The notes under the pieces were generated by a model. The model worked only from the letters and a program-made list of their open reading frames with translations. It ran no database searches and was not told the DNA's origin. The position numbers and the translations under genes were made by a program. From NCBI GenBank assembly GCA_963931925.1, contig OZ007571.1:40597413-40661412 (forward strand): a stretch of 64,000 nt of DNA, written 5' to 3'. Source of the stretch: Onchidella celtica (Eukaryota; Mollusca; Gastropoda; Systellommatophora; Onchidiidae). This document shows, one piece after another, positions 43,441 through 57,353 of this stretch; position 1 is the first letter of the stretch; every line of letters begins with the position of its first letter.

Positions 43441-46400
43441 CGGTACTGAAATTGGGTGACTAGGAAAAGTAATGAATTTTCTTTCGACAGTAACTTTTGA
43501 GAGCGAGTTTTACCCAGTTTGTTTGAGGAAGAGACTATAGTTTACAATAAGAGTTTGCTTTGCTTTTGATTTTCCATTGGTTTTATTGCAAGAGCGCTTT
43601 TTCTGGGTGGGGACTTTTTAAAGTGGATGTTTAGGCTATATTATGCAGCCACTGCAATTGAAATGTGCACCTAGCAAAATGATTCTTAGTTAATGAGAGA
43701 AAGGGGTAAAAGCGAAAGTTCTCCTTAATATATTATTTGTGTATCCAAGACTTCTCTCGAGAAAAGTACCACTTCAACAACATTAGATTATCCAATTTCG
43801 CCCATTAAAAGTTGTCAGCCCCATGTGCACGATGATAAAAAATGAACATAAACAATGTCATATGACGATGTGATTGATCGTGCCCGTTTTTCATGCAAAA
43901 GAGTTAATTAGGCCCAAGTCCAAAGAAAAATTTGGGGGCTTCTGGGCTGGCATACTTTTTAGAACTATTTGCGTTTTTCCCATTATTCTTTTCCTATGAG
44001 TGTAACAATCTTTGTTTTTACAGTGTGTTATTGTTGCTACAGCTGCTGATAGTTACCCAGCTACAACCTTACGGAAATCTGACGAGTAGGATCGACGTCA
44101 AATTTTAATTCGCACCTAGACATAGTAATGACGTCTGTCCTAACGTACATCCGTTGGTTGCGATATCGCGCCGACGTTGGTTTGATGTAGGGAACCCCCC
44201 TCTATGGTAAACCTACCAATCCTACAGAACTCGCCGTCGGACTGACGCAGGGTTGTTGGCTGGGTAGTTATATGAATGAACTTTACCTGTGTGGGTGGCA
44301 TAGTGAGAATATTTTTGTGATCGTTAGTTCCTTCCAGTGATAAATCTGCACATCGCTTTGAAGATAATGTTAACTGAGACACTCCTACTGCTAATAAAAT
44401 GATAATAGCTTACTTCCATAATCTTGGATTCTGCTCTTCGTCTTGGTTAAGGCAGGCTTTTCACATCTCATCTATTCATGTTATCCTGCCCTGTTCTCCC
44501 AGGACCTTCTCACTCTTTCTCTTCGTCCAATGAAAAAGGGCCAGTGAGAGATATGACATCCGTGACTACTGAGTCTCAGATAACACGAATCATCTGAATC
44601 AGGTCCTTGTGACGGCCATAAGGCCTACTTCTGAGGTTCGACGTTCCGACTTAACCTTTCCTGTGGGCCGTTATTTTCCCCCGATCCGTACGTCCTGGGT
44701 AGTTTTGTGGACATTGTGCTGTATAAAGGAAAATAGGCGGTTTTGCTGATCTGTACCCCTGGGTAGTTTTGTACACATACATTTCTTACAGTCAGGAGAT
44801 CCACCCTTATTAACTAGTCATGATGGAGGCATTTAGGGTGGCTTTTACCTTTTATGGATATAACACATTTGTGTTGGACTAGTAATACTTAGAGGTTAGT
44901 TATCTTTAATTGTCAGGTGATTCTGTGGCTTCTCATTACATCATCACCATCACTGGCGCCAGCAGCAACATCAGCTATCATGTGCATGCCATATATTTTC
45001 TTTCTTGCAGCCAGCAACCATTTGGGGCCATATTTGAAGACGGTGAGAAAGGAAATGTAGGAAGGAAAAGAGTGTATGGACATGGCATTTGAGGGCAAGT
45101 CGTCTAGATAAGGATGGAAAATCCCGTGTACATCTGGGCTGAAATTTGAGTCGTTGAGAGCAATGCATTTCTTATTTTGAAAATGGAGGAGGGGGTGGGG
45201 GTAAGATGTTTTATTTCTTTGCACGGTTGTTATCAAGGTCATGTTCTGTTTTTCCAAGACAGTTACACAGCTCTAGATCGGTGGAGTGATTTTCTTTCGC
45301 TCCTTATAAAGTCAGGGGTCAGTCTGAATACTATGTTCCTGGCTAGGTTCATCTCTTTCTGTCTCCCAATGTCACCCCTTCTCCTAAAATAAAGTATTCC
45401 ACGAAATGGGTTGTTTGTTTCTGTGCATCACGGGCTCAAAGGACTTTTAGATCATTGTTTCCCTGGTTTTGCAGGCAGATATTAAAAAAGAGCTGCATCT
45501 TCATCTAAATGGAATAATTTATATTATTCATCAATAGTGAGACATGTTCCCGGCACATAATACGCTGACCAGTTTTTCACAACACGCTCCAGACATCTCT
45601 GAATGTGCAGAATGTGCTCTATCGCCAGATTTCAACATGTTCCCCAGCGTCCACAATCTTCATTTTGAAAAAGTAACTCTGAGCAACGTTTTCCTTCAAA
45701 ATCACCCTATTTATGAGAGTATGTGACTTAAGTTATGATGCATGATGTCAATTGTGTAATTCGTGCCCGTATTTCACCCTCAGCAGTCTCCGTCCATTCC
45801 TCCCCCTTCACTTGTTTTCCTTTTCTGTTTGTGTTATCTTCCATGGTCAACACCATTTTGCCGCCCTAGACCAAAGAAATACAAATGCTGGATCAGCAGC
45901 CGAACCAATTTGGTAATAACTGTTCTTAGAGATTTTTAGCAGATTCTGATCTGAAAAGCAGGAGGAAGCCTATGGCAAAGGAGACCTTTCTGCAGTTTTA
46001 TCTTTTCCAATAAACATGGACGGGAGGGTGCAGAAGGTTCCCCTTTACTGCTGTTTGTTGGTGACATTGGTTCTGCACGATCAGAGAGTGAGCTATTTCA
46101 GCCAGGGCTTCTTAAACTGAACTTGTGCCCGGTTCTGGTTCAGCCCACTTTATAGGAAGCGGCTGCATCAGTTGTAAGACAATTTGTACTTTCTTAGATG
46201 TCCTCCTCCTTGGCCGTCAACACTGGCACAAAAGATCTCCTCCATCATGATCTACGCTTTGTTCTTCCCACCAAGTGTCATTTCTTTCTCATATCTTATT
46301 TCTCCTTATTCGGTTATGTCATTTGCATTGCCCCCTTGAATGTCATCTTGAGACCAGAAAACTACCAAATCTTCTTCTGAAGGTACCATCACTTTTCAGT

Positions 46401-47929
46401 CAGAAAGCCACCTCAACAGAATCTATAAAAACTATAGTCTGAAAATCTTTGAACCACCAGGCACGAACAAGAAGACTTATGAATGTATAAGTACTCATTC
46501 CTATCCTACGACCTGTAATTGATACTTTAATAACACCTAACCCATCGCCGTGGACGGCACATAGAGATCAAAATATTTGTTAAAGTATTTGATTACAGAT
46601 TACAGAGATTCATTGACAGTCTACATTTGTACCGAGGGGTAGCAGATAGGAATAAATAGTGTAAATCCTTACATGAGAGGTATGTCTACATTTGTACCCA
46701 GGACGTTCGGAGAGTGGTAGCAAAAAATAAACATAAATAAACACAAGAATAATTCCCAGAACAAAATTTTAATGCCACCTTGAGATTGCTGGTATGTAAT
46801 TTGAAGAATACAGAAAATTTAAGGGTTGGCGTGTAATTGTACTAATTTTGGCTGAATTTTTATACCCCTCTGTCTACATTTGTACACAGGACGTAGGGAA
46901 AAAGGTTAAATTGCAGCCTTATTCTCCTTGAAGACAGCAAGTACGCATAAGGTATCTCAAAATTCATCTTGGGTCGTGATGGCTTTAACTTGTATCTCTT
47001 ACCATTGTATCTTAATGTTGCCTGTGTGGTTTTAATGGGAACAGAATAGTCAGCGTCGATAATCATGGTGGTATATGGCAGGGGAAATAACCCGCTAAAC
47101 TCCTAGACAATAGATTTTATTTAGGTTTTTATTCTTGGGTTGTTTCTCCTACACAGATTAAGGATTGCGCATTCTGAACATGGAGCTCGCCTGAACGGTA
47201 CGTTCTTCAGGGAGTCAGGGAACCCGTCACGGGCAGAAACGAGGAAATGGAGCACGCGGCAGTCAATCGGAACCTAACACAGATACACAAGACAGGATAG
47301 TCAAAACGAGTTGTTTAAAGTAGAAATGGGGATTACAGGAAAAAAAAAAAAAAAGGCAGAAACCCAAGGTGGAAGGCTGAAACGCGAGAGGATAGATCTA
47401 GAAAGAATCTGAAGTTAATTAATATTTATTTTTATTTAGACCTACCTGTTTATGTACGTTTTTTGGAAAGGGGCAAGGGGGCAGGAAAGGGACAAAAGAC
47501 TTCTAAAGAAGGAAAAATGGTGTAGAGAGTTATACGAGGTTTTATCAGATTGGCAATATCAGTCGAGGAGACAGGAGATAGAATAGGAAATGAAAGAAGA
47601 AGAGAAAAAAGGTCCACAACACAATGAATCAAAGACATAAAAAAGCAAAACAACAGACACGATGCAGCTCAAGAAAAACGTGCTGAACTCCGAAACTTCG
47701 AATGATGACCGAGAGACGGCCTAGGAACTCGAATGGGAGTAGACCCCCCCCCCGCCCCCAGTAGTGAGAACAAGGGTCGATTGTTATTTTCAGTCTTTGT
47801 TATTTCTACCCTGTAACTTTTTTTTCCTTTTATTCTTTGACAACATTTGGAGAGAGGTGCGTATGTGCTAAGTTCAACCAAATATGACCCTATATAAACG
47901 AAGAACTTTGAACATTATCAACACCTCGG
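43441..47929. other. No gene recognised (4.5 kb)
   Basis: Frames up to 114 codons have no recognisable domain or consistent splice context. The word CTACATTTGTAC recurs near 46622, 46686 and 46874. G/C runs lie near 47744-47760. An A-run lies near 47340-47354. Confidence 0.45.
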
Positions 47930-49123
47930 TGTCACGAGTGGAGTGAGCGATAGTTAATAATTACGGGGGGAAAGGAGGAGAGTAAAATTAACGCACGTAG
48001 ACAAGTAAGTTAAAGCGTGCATGTTGTGAGTGGTGGGGGGGGGTCTGAATGAGGCGAAAGCGCTGTATTACTATCACTGCAAGTTAGAAGGTCCTACTGA
48101 ACGGACGCTAGTAAGAGCCCAGCGGGCGAACATAAGGGGAGCAGTCGGAAGACGGATGAGAGTGTTTTTTCCAGTGATGACTGGTAGGTAGAACGTTGAT
48201 TGATAATTATGATTGATGTATTATATTATATTCGTCTATTACCATGATGTAAATAAGTATATGTGAGGAATGTGGAAGTCCTTGATATTGGATATAGCAA
48301 TGTGCGCCATGAGCGATAGATGAAAGTGAGTTCATGGATTTGTAGCACGAGTGAGTATTGTGTACTCCGATGGAGGTGTGTTACCGTAAGATGTTTGGTG
48401 AGTGAAAGGTGAACTATTGTGTGTACGCTTCATGGGTTGTAAGGAGAGGTGGAGTGAATAGAAATGGTAGGGTATTATACCAATGTAATGTTATTCTTGT
48501 AGGTGTCGGGGACGGGCCAAAGAGCCACCTCGGTGAGCACAGGGGATAGGCCAGCATAGGGCCGGAGGCCACACATAGGCCAGAAGTGAGGCTGTCGGTG
48601 CAGGACAGTAGAGGCACATAAAGTCGTGGCAGTCAGGCCACGGACAGGGACGTAGATATGAGCGTGAATGTGATAATGTACTATTGCCATGTTGATGGGC
48701 TCTTGAAATGATAATGTGCTATTGCCATGTTGATGGGCTATTGAAATGATAATGTGCTATTGCCCTGCTGAGGTGCTAGTGGAATGCTAAGGTGTATGAC
48801 AATAGGAAGGTGATATTGAGAGACTGCGGTGCCAGTGAATTATTAATGTGCTATTAAGACCCTGAGGGGAGAGGCTGAGGCCGAAGTGCCTTTAGGAGTA
48901 ACTACCGGGTTGTGGATCCGAGGAAGAGTGCATGTAAGAATAAGGCCGTTGTACGGCAGTTAATTTCAATAATATAATGTATGTAATTGCGCTATTATCT
49001 GTATAATTATGTTTAAATAAATGTGTGAGTCTGATGGGTTGTTCTGTTAAGTGTTAAACTTGTTCGTTCGTGATTGTTGTCCTGTCATAACTTATTACAT
49101 CTCCCAGTCTGGGATTTGTGACA
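47930..49123 (+). repeat. Solo LTR of family 1
   Basis: 1194 bp, TGTCACGAG...TTTGTGACA, flanked by the 5-bp target duplication CTCGG (47925-47929 and 49124-49128). It is more diverged than the nested copies, for example in its first 100 bp. An intact flanking duplication around a single LTR means the rest of the element was lost by LTR-LTR recombination. Confidence 0.94.
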
Positions 49124-50044
49124 CTCGGGAAGTGCAGTAAATACTGTTAATTTATTAAAATCATTCCGCAATCAGGAATTTGACTTGCCGTCATTATGTA
49201 GCCAAGTAATTTCCTCATTTATAAAGTTGTACCTACAATAATTGCCTAGCCAAGAACCCCATGTCAATCCAACTGCGTTGGATTAATCTCAGGTTTGCTA
49301 ACATGAAGGGCATCCTCTGACGTAGGTCTGCTAGACACATGGCATCGTGCCGCTTTCAGTTTGATACAGGACATCTGCCTCTGAGGTAACCCAACCAAAT
49401 TTACGGAAATTCTGTGTACTTTGAATTGACGCAGGGATGCTTGGTGGGTTAATAAACGTTCATGGCAGCTGTTGAAACTAATCAGCAAACAATAGCATCG
49501 TATTCCAGTCTACCCCACTTCCCCTGTCACCTACGTCCACTGCCGCATATTATATCCTCTAATTACTATTGGCGTCAGTATGTCACCTGTGGCACAAAGT
49601 GCTAGACGCACTTTGCTCGCACTGCAGAAAGCGACAAGTAAAGCTAAAATATCAGCAAATGATCCGCTCATCTGATACTAACCTTTTAATTACTTTAAAT
49701 ATACATCTGTCTCTGCATATTCTCTTACATCCAGGTGGGCTGCACTTGTGTCGAAACTCAGCAGCCCGCTGACTTGATGCACAGGGTCAGTAGGCCTATA
49801 TTTTTTAATTTATACAGTTCGGTTGCTCTGTAGTAAGATTTGTAACCTTTCCTCTTAAATGTTCATGAAATTACTGGAATCTTCGTCAGAATACGATTGC
49901 ACTAACAATATCAAACTGGGAAAGGAGTGAAACCTGCAATTCGTCTGTTTTCAGAGAAGTAAAGGACCATCAGTGAGTAGGGCGTTAACAAAGAGTGTTG
50001 GGAATGGAGCGAGGAGGTTGATGTCATTCCCCTTTATCATACAT
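49124..50044. other. No gene recognised
   Basis: Short frames only. The stretch 49270-49460 has words in common with 44080-44280 (for example GACGCAGGG followed by GGTGGGTTA or GCTGGGTAG), which suggests a decayed repeat. Confidence 0.35.
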
Positions 50045-50067
50045 ACACACACACACACACACACAAC
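50045..50067. repeat. (AC)n microsatellite
   Basis: An uninterrupted AC run of 23 bp. Confidence 0.95.
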
Positions 50068-50123
50068 AAATGGTTCCTGGCCCGGGTAATAGTGCTACTC
50101 TTCACCTGCATTCCGCCTGTAAA

Positions 50124-50222
50124 AACATGTTGTGACAAGAATCACGCAGTAGATGGCATTTCCTACATAATCTTTGACAACTTTTTTGACGCATGTTGTT
50201 GTGCTAAGTAGTTTTGCTAGCA
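50124..50222 (+). repeat. Short dispersed repeat, unit 1
   Basis: Direct-repeat partner of 51719-51812. It shares GTTGTGACAAGAATCACG and CATTTCCTACATAATCTTTG. Confidence 0.8.
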
Positions 50223-50604
50223 TATTAAACTCCAGGAGCTCAGTACAGCGTACATGTCACCTTTTATGAAGTAATGGATGAAAAACAGTTACTGAAACTT
50301 ACTCTTGTTGACTTTAGCACGTATCTGTTTATGGCAGACAAGGACTGAAACATGTGTTTGTCCAGGTTCTTTTACACTGAAGACCTCCTGTTGTGCAGCT
50401 CTCCCAAGTGTTTCATGTTTTTCTTTTAACTAGATTAGATTCCCGGCATTATCCGGGATAAACCTGTGAACCCACCATTCTCTCTCTCTCTTTTCTTTTT
50501 TTTTTTCTTTGTGGTCTAGAAAGCTTCCCATATTCTACAGCCTTATTACAAATTTCAGGCGCACCAGAGCACTACGCACTCATTTCTGGTAGGGAAATTG
50601 CGTG

Positions 50605-50906
50605 CACCGAATTGAACACGTATTAGTACAACTTTTCCGGTGCGGTGGGCTTACTACGCGGAACCAAAACAAAGACCATTGTATTTTACATTTTTACAAC
50701 TTTTTATTTAAAAATACCTGAAACTTGAATCAACAGAATCGCTCGAGACAAAAGCGATTGGGGTGGATTAGTTGACACTTAAGAAAATAAATTTTTTAAT
50801 TTTTTAAACTGTCATTTAAGCTGTAGAGTCGAGCAAAAAAAAGGGGGCGAAATTGCACCACAATGAATTACTCACGCCACTATTTTTTTTTATAATAAGA
50901 TAAGAT
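50605..50906 (-). repeat. Dispersed repeat, inverted partner of 37047-37335
   Basis: About 300 bp, the reverse complement of the repeat at 37047-37335, including the T-rich end before TATAATAAGATAAG. Its type is unknown; it is not protein coding. Confidence 0.8.
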
Positions 50907-51718
50907 AATAAGAAGATAAGATACATATTCGTAAATGGCGTTTCCATCCGCGCGCATTCTTTTTCGTAAGATGATATTCGAGTACATGACGTGCTTCAAT
51001 GAGCTTCCCACCCCCCCCCCCCAGCAACCCTATTGTTGTGTTCTACGGTAACATGAAATTTGCGTATCAAGATATCACAGATAGCAGATACTTGAGTAGG
51101 CCTATAAGTATAAGATTTTACAAAAATGAACAGGGAAACAAATAAACAGAGTTTAAAAAATTTTGAAAAACGTTATTTTCTCATTGATTTTGGTGGAAAA
51201 ATACAAACGCAGAACCAAGGTTCCGATTCCTGTTCTGCGAAAGCCATAACAGAATTGTTGTTTGTTTGTTTAGCCCGCAGCAAGGAGGTTTGATAATGGG
51301 AGACCAATGAAAGAACTTGATAACATCAAGATCTGAGATAGAACTTGCAAACTACAGGGAATGAAGATCTAAGATTCAGAAAGCCTGAGCTGTCGATGTT
51401 CGGAATTTGACACCACAACTTTTTTTTCTCTATAAAAATGATGTTAGTTTCAGCGTGGACATATCTTTTCAGCGTTTACTAAAATAAATTTTGATCTTTC
51501 AGACTGTCGGCTAAGATTCGCTGAGCTCTCTAGGTCTTTAGCGAAAGTTTGTTTTACTTCAACTGATGTGAATCTTTGGCGCCTGGTTCCATGACACTGG
51601 AGGTAAACAAAGTAGAAGAACAGATAGCATTAATATGTACAGCTGCAGCCAGGCCATGCGGGGGCTGTAAAATCATAAATTGTTCAAACTCGGCTCTCGG
51701 GCTCGCGTCTGTAAAGAT

Positions 51719-51812
51719 CATGTTGTGACAAGAATCACGTAGTAGATGACATTTCCTACATAATCTTTGTCAACTTAATTGGCGCTTGTTGTGCAGTTTT
51801 GTTTAGCCAGCC
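51719..51812 (+). repeat. Short dispersed repeat, unit 2
   Basis: Direct-repeat partner of 50124-50222 with several substitutions. 50907-51718 between them holds a C-run (51009-51022) and no gene. Confidence 0.8.
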
Positions 51813-52410
51813 CACAACACCCGCTGGCAGGCATCATTTTTCACTTATTCCTGTCAACGAGCACCATCCCTGTAACTATGAGATGAGAAAAACTGAAAGT
51901 GTTGCCAATATGAAAACAACAATTGCAGCAAACAACAAAACAATAACTGGTGTCAGTTTCTAATGCACACTGTAGTTTGTCCAGGCCCTTGTTCTAATAG
52001 AAAAATCTTTTACTGTGATGACATATTATGATTTAACCACCCCCACCAAAACAAAGACCATCAGAATGCTAAAAAAAAAAATCATATTGTTACTATGATT
52101 GCATGTTATAATATTGTAATCGAAGCTATAATTCTACTCATTTTATGTGTAGGCCAGAAATCCTTGTCTCTGCGAGAGGAGTAGGGAGAAAGGATTGGTG
52201 TGAAGGAATACACCTCAGCTGAGGACAACGCTAATGCAATTTTAAACTTGGAGAACAACACAGTGCTGAAGGACGTATGGCCTCGGCTAGCCATGGAGTC
52301 TTAACGTAATTACTGGTCTTGACGGGAAGGGGAATGTGGGGAAGAGAAACCTATTAACTGAAAGACAAACTGAATGCTGTGTACAGGGCTGTTATAGGTG
52401 TGAATCTGCA

Positions 52411-52554
52411 TGTGTGTGTGTGTGTGTATGTGAGAGAGAAGGGGAAGAAAGAGAACATGAGAGGCAAGAGAGAGAAAATGAGGGAAAAGAGAGAAAGAGA
52501 GAGAAAGGGTTGGGAAAAAGAGGGATATATATATATATATATATAGAGAGAGAG
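52411..52554. repeat. Compound microsatellite: (TG)n, GA-rich, (AT)n, (AG)n
   Basis: TG repeats at 52411-52428, GA-rich sequence to about 52520, AT repeats at 52525-52545 and AG repeats to 52554. Open frames on both strands here are low-complexity artefacts. Confidence 0.95.
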
Positions 52555-55500
52555 CCCTCTTGACATCCAATCAGATACCGGATACCTCGGTAAATCATTA
52601 GATTTTTTTAACAGTGCGTCATCTATTGGCAAAAGCGAAGACTGTCCAGGAAGCGACAGATTTTCCTACTGACCAGGAAGATTGTCGGCATGACATCAAA
52701 GACGATCAGGAAAAGGGTGATCATAGTAAATATGACGGAGATATATGCTTTACTTCCTCCAATAAGCAGAAGTCTTCAAAAACAATCAAACAAACCAACC
52801 AAATTAATTTTTTTGTGTTTTATCCCTTGTCTTTGTTATTATCCAATGAACATGAACTTTCACACCCTGGTGTCAGGATGAAAAAAATGAATGCAATAAT
52901 AAAAGGAATGCGCATGTAATTACAAGCAGAGAGAGGGGGGAGCACAGAAAGAAAATTATAAAACCAGGAGAATGAAAAAGGGGAAAAGGAGAAGATGTTA
53001 TTACTCTGTGAATATATGCCACACATTCTGATCTTGATCCTTAAGTTCAGCATCTCCAACAAAATATATTGGCAGACTATCCCTTAAGGATTCAACAGTA
53101 TCTTCAGCACATAAAAAGTTCACCATGATGATAATCATCGCTACAGAAAAATAGGCTGATTTTCAGTTCAGTGGCGTGCAGAGGTTTGGTGATCCCCGGG
53201 CCAACTCCCTGGCTGCATGCCCCGAGACTCAAGTGTAGGGCCCAGCACTAAGAAATATAAGAGAGAAGGACATTTTAATTATGTAGAAACAGATGAAATA
53301 AACTTTTTTTTACTCAAATTAAATATAAATCAGCCATATTAAATAGAGTTCGGTGCCCCAATTAGATGTTCTGTCAGGAAACACTTGAAAAACTTCTCAA
53401 CACGCACATTTTTTTCATGTAACAGGTTCTCTACTCTGGTCTCGTTTATTAAAACACGGATCTACTTTCACACCACCATGTGGGACTGTAGGGCAGCTTG
53501 TACAACGAAGTCAAAAGCGATAATTCCAAAGTTCCAAAAACGAAATTTTAATTTCACTCTTTGATTGCATGCCCTCTGAAATGGATGCCCGGGACTGTCA
53601 CCCCCTGCCCCCAACCCTTCTGCGGGCCACTGGATGTAAGAATGAGCGAAATAATTACTCTTTTAATTATCAAACGCACATCATCTAATGCTGTCTAATT
53701 GCGTGAACAACCTGTACTAATACTAACAAACATACAAAGACGAAATTTTAGGCTGATGGCGTATAGTTTTGCGTCTGTTTTGACTCACTGTGCGAGGTCT
53801 CTCTTTCCGTCAATTGACTCAAGACAGTCTTGTCGCCCCCGAAGAAGCAATGGGTTTCTGTCTCGACAGTACGCGAGATCTCATTAACTACTTAGTCCAC
53901 ATCTTACACTAAAGTGAGACAAAACAGTCTTGAGATAACGGGCCGCCAGTCTTGGAGTTCGAATAGGATTATGTCATGGTGTTTCTTTTACAGTCTGTGT
54001 GTCGTCACTGTGTTGGGAAATAAATTTGATTTGCGACTATGAACCTAAACTTTCTGTTAATGACGCAAACAGTTGGCGAAATAATTGCTTGGAAAAGTTA
54101 GCAACCACGTTGAAAGATTATTATCAAAATCAATAAAAACATCGTTTCCAGACTGCTGAGGAATTAAACTTGTGACGTAAAAGGGCAACAATGAGAGAGG
54201 GGTTGAAACCTGAAGAACGTTTTATCTAGTTTACAATTGCACTGGGAAAACCAAAGCTATTTATGAGCAGGGTCACAGTTTTCTGGGCTCTCCACGAATA
54301 TAGGAACTTACGCTATAGAGTGAACATATTACACTGAATTGAACCTTGAATGTTACCTTTCCCTGAATATAAGTATGTATTCTTTACGAAGCCATACATT
54401 TTGCCGGTTGTAAACGGCAACAGATTCTGAATAATTCTGCTTTCCATTAGGTCGACAGTTAATGTAATATATTGTTTCATCCAACTTCCCTTCTCTATCT
54501 CTCTACCGTACATTCTTCACCACATTGCCTGTCTCAGCCTGTGAACCATTCATCACTATTTTTTTTTTAGATCAAGGAACTTTCAACTCTTTCTGTTCAG
54601 TTATTCCTTATGCAGACCTTTCCTACTGTTGTATCACTTCAGTTGGAAAACACTTTCCTCTTGTTGACTCGGTACTACATGATTGTACAACCTTTAGAAA
54701 TGGTAGGTCTATTAATGTCAGCCTCACGGTGTTTCCGGAGATTTCCACTTTCTGTGGGAAGATGAAAAAGCTATAAGGGGATTCTAAGAGATGATGGTGC
54801 AACAGCAGGATATGTTCTTTACATTTAACAAAATAAAATCCCAACATTGCAGCGATGATAGATAAGTACATTTATTAAAGTATCTGATCAAAATATTTAG
54901 CATTATAAAAAAAATTCTTCTTTAGCATCGACTGAAAGCGCTAAAAGTTGTGTCTTAAAATAATAACTCTTCTATCTTATGTCATCAAATTTATTTTCAA
55001 CATTCGTTATTTTATTGGATTGCTTGATGATGCAAGAATAGGTTTCAAATCGCTTAGCAGTGCAATAAAATAAAAGTCCGGGCAATGTTTCCACTTGGGT
55101 TTTCATTTGATATCCTAGCTCCTTCATTCATGGAAGACAGCAATAACGACCAATTCTTCAGTCTTCATCTATGATGCCAAACAATCCCGGACAATCTCGG
55201 CAGCTAATTCTTTACCATTTGTTTTTTGTGTCGGTATGTTCAAAAAAGACTCTCGAGCAATCAGCATGAAAGATGAGCTCATCCTCTTTTATGTCATAGA
55301 CTTCCATTTTGCCTCCATCTCAAATTACATGTAAAACCGACGAGAGATGGCTGTTTGGCTGTGAAATATTAATGCTGCAGTCAGTGTATGAATATCATTC
55401 ACTTTCGTTAGATGTTTTGTGCTATATTTAGCAGAATATGATCAGTTACTTGAAACTGTGACGATTGCGTACAATTCCTAAATAGCTTCACGGACTGTCA

Positions 55501-55639
55501 TCGTGGACGGAAAAAAGCATAGTTGTTAAAATGAACACTGAAAGCCTTATTTATTAATTCTGTTTACTTGTTTACAGGGTTGAGATGATAGCACAATGGG
55601 AAGGTGAAGCCATTTACAATCACCTTCTCCAACAGTCCA
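52555..55639. other. No gene recognised (3 kb)
   Basis: Frames of up to about 100 codons on both strands without recognisable motifs. Confidence 0.4.
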
Positions 55640-56205
55640 TTCGGCATTTTACTCCTCAGAGACGCCACTTTGACTTAGTTGAAATCTTGCTCCTGTTCGT
55701 TTCAAGCCATCGGTGCAAGCGTCTTATCATGTTCTTCCAATGGTATCATCTTCATCAGTGTGCCATTTTTCTCTTGAAGGACCTTACTGTATGACTAATA
55801 TCCATCTGATTCACAACTTTCCCTTGCCCAGTTCCTGTCACACCAATCACAGCCGATCAATCTTCTCGTTTCTTGCACCCTTACATGTATTTCGTGTGAA
55901 CATCCATATTAACAGCTTTTTCTAACCTTAAAGTATATAGACTGCCCATAAATCCTACGTAAACTTTACTGAACATATCCGAAGAATCTGTATTCATACA
56001 TGCATACGGTTGTATTTGCATTGTCCGCCACTCCATTTGCTTAGCCGATGCCAACATTTCATGGTGAATATTGCAATTCCAAGGTCTCCATCTGCATGTC
56101 TCCTTTGCCATCTTTCCCCGTGTTCTGTGCGTAAAATACATACCTTCAACTGTCAACAAATTCATCTATATGTATTATGTTCTTTGTCTACGCATGCCAC
56201 GTAAA
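55640..56205 (+). repeat. Dispersed repeat, direct partner of about 63480-63945
   Basis: About 560 bp matching the right end of the window with indels, for example GGTGCAAGCGTCTTATCAT and GAAGGACCTTACT. Frames on both strands are broken between the copies, so this is a non-coding repeat family. Confidence 0.85.
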
Positions 56206-56461
56206 TTCCTTTAAGTAATCAAGCCAATCAGCGGAAATAAATCTTGATAAATTGTCAGTTAATATCTATTTACTGGGGGGAAAATGTAATTTGAATAAAA
56301 TGTTCCCTTTGGTATCGTAAGCTGGTCTTGCCGGATACTTCATCAGCATTCTGACCTTCTTGTAATTGAGATCATGGGCAAGATAGATGAGTTTGTCCCT
56401 AGCCACCTGTTACCTTGCTACAGAAGTAAAATAAAGATATTCTCATTTTGGTGAGTTAATT

Positions 56462-57353
56462 TTATTATATGCACTAGTAATTGCTCCATTCTTTGAATGG
56501 TTAAGCACAGCACTCCAGACCGAAAGGAATCAGCACAAAGACATTCATTGATGTCGAGACACTTTGGGTCATCCACAAAAAAATTGGCTATTAATAGATA
56601 GATAGGAGAATTTTTCAGGAAATGATGACGTCATGGGCTCATGTATTCGTAAAAAATGGAGGATCAAAAGTAGACAATTAGCGGCATAAAGCAAACTCAA
56701 AAAATACTTCCCCACCTTTTCAAGACTCCAAATCTAAAAAAGAACCTTTTGCGGGTCGAAGGGCGGGCACATGTAAAATTTCACGCAAATCCGAGCTGTG
56801 TGAGCGGCAGTAGGTCTTGTTCAAAATCCCGTGATTCTTTTTTTATATTATTATTACATTTTCCTTTCTTTGAGCATTAGCTCTAGAGTTCGAGGCGTGA
56901 GAGGCCTAGCCTTTCGACAAAGTTTTCTTGGCATGACTGGCACTCCGAGATCTATAATAAAAATATTTCATTTCGAGCTTGAAGCACACTATAAATGTTT
57001 CTACAGTTTTCTTGGTATGAATGAAAGGCACTCACCTCATCTGTATAACATTATACTTGGTATCAAAACTTGGCGTGGCTGGATCTCAAGTGAACTCTAG
57101 TTCGAGAGTTTACATTTCCGGTAAGAGGCGGAAATGACGAAATTGACGGAAGTACATTATCACGTCGTATTCGCAATCATGAATTGATAACTGATAATTA
57201 TAACTGAATTTCTGGAAAAAGTAAAGAGTTTCGGGAAAAAATGAGCACGACACGTACAGGCTTTATACATTTTACATACATGTGCCACGTTTCATTTCTC
57301 TACGTTGCGTAGTAAAAAAGCCTTTGCGGGAACAAAGTTGGGCCCAAGCTCCA
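56462..57353 (+). repeat. Tandem duplication, unit 1 (892 bp)
   Basis: The unit is delimited by TTATTATATG at 56462-56471, 57354-57363 and 58243-58252. The two units are highly similar from CAGCACAAAGACATT through GTTGGGCCCAAGCTCC, with indels. Confidence 0.9.

Noticed and set aside
44913-45257. 114-codon minus-strand frame as a gene
   Set aside because: No domain, no splice context and other frames open over the same stretch.
52310-52632. Hydrophobic frames on the minus strand
   Set aside because: Low-complexity translation of GA, TG and AT repeats; several overlapping frames are open at once.
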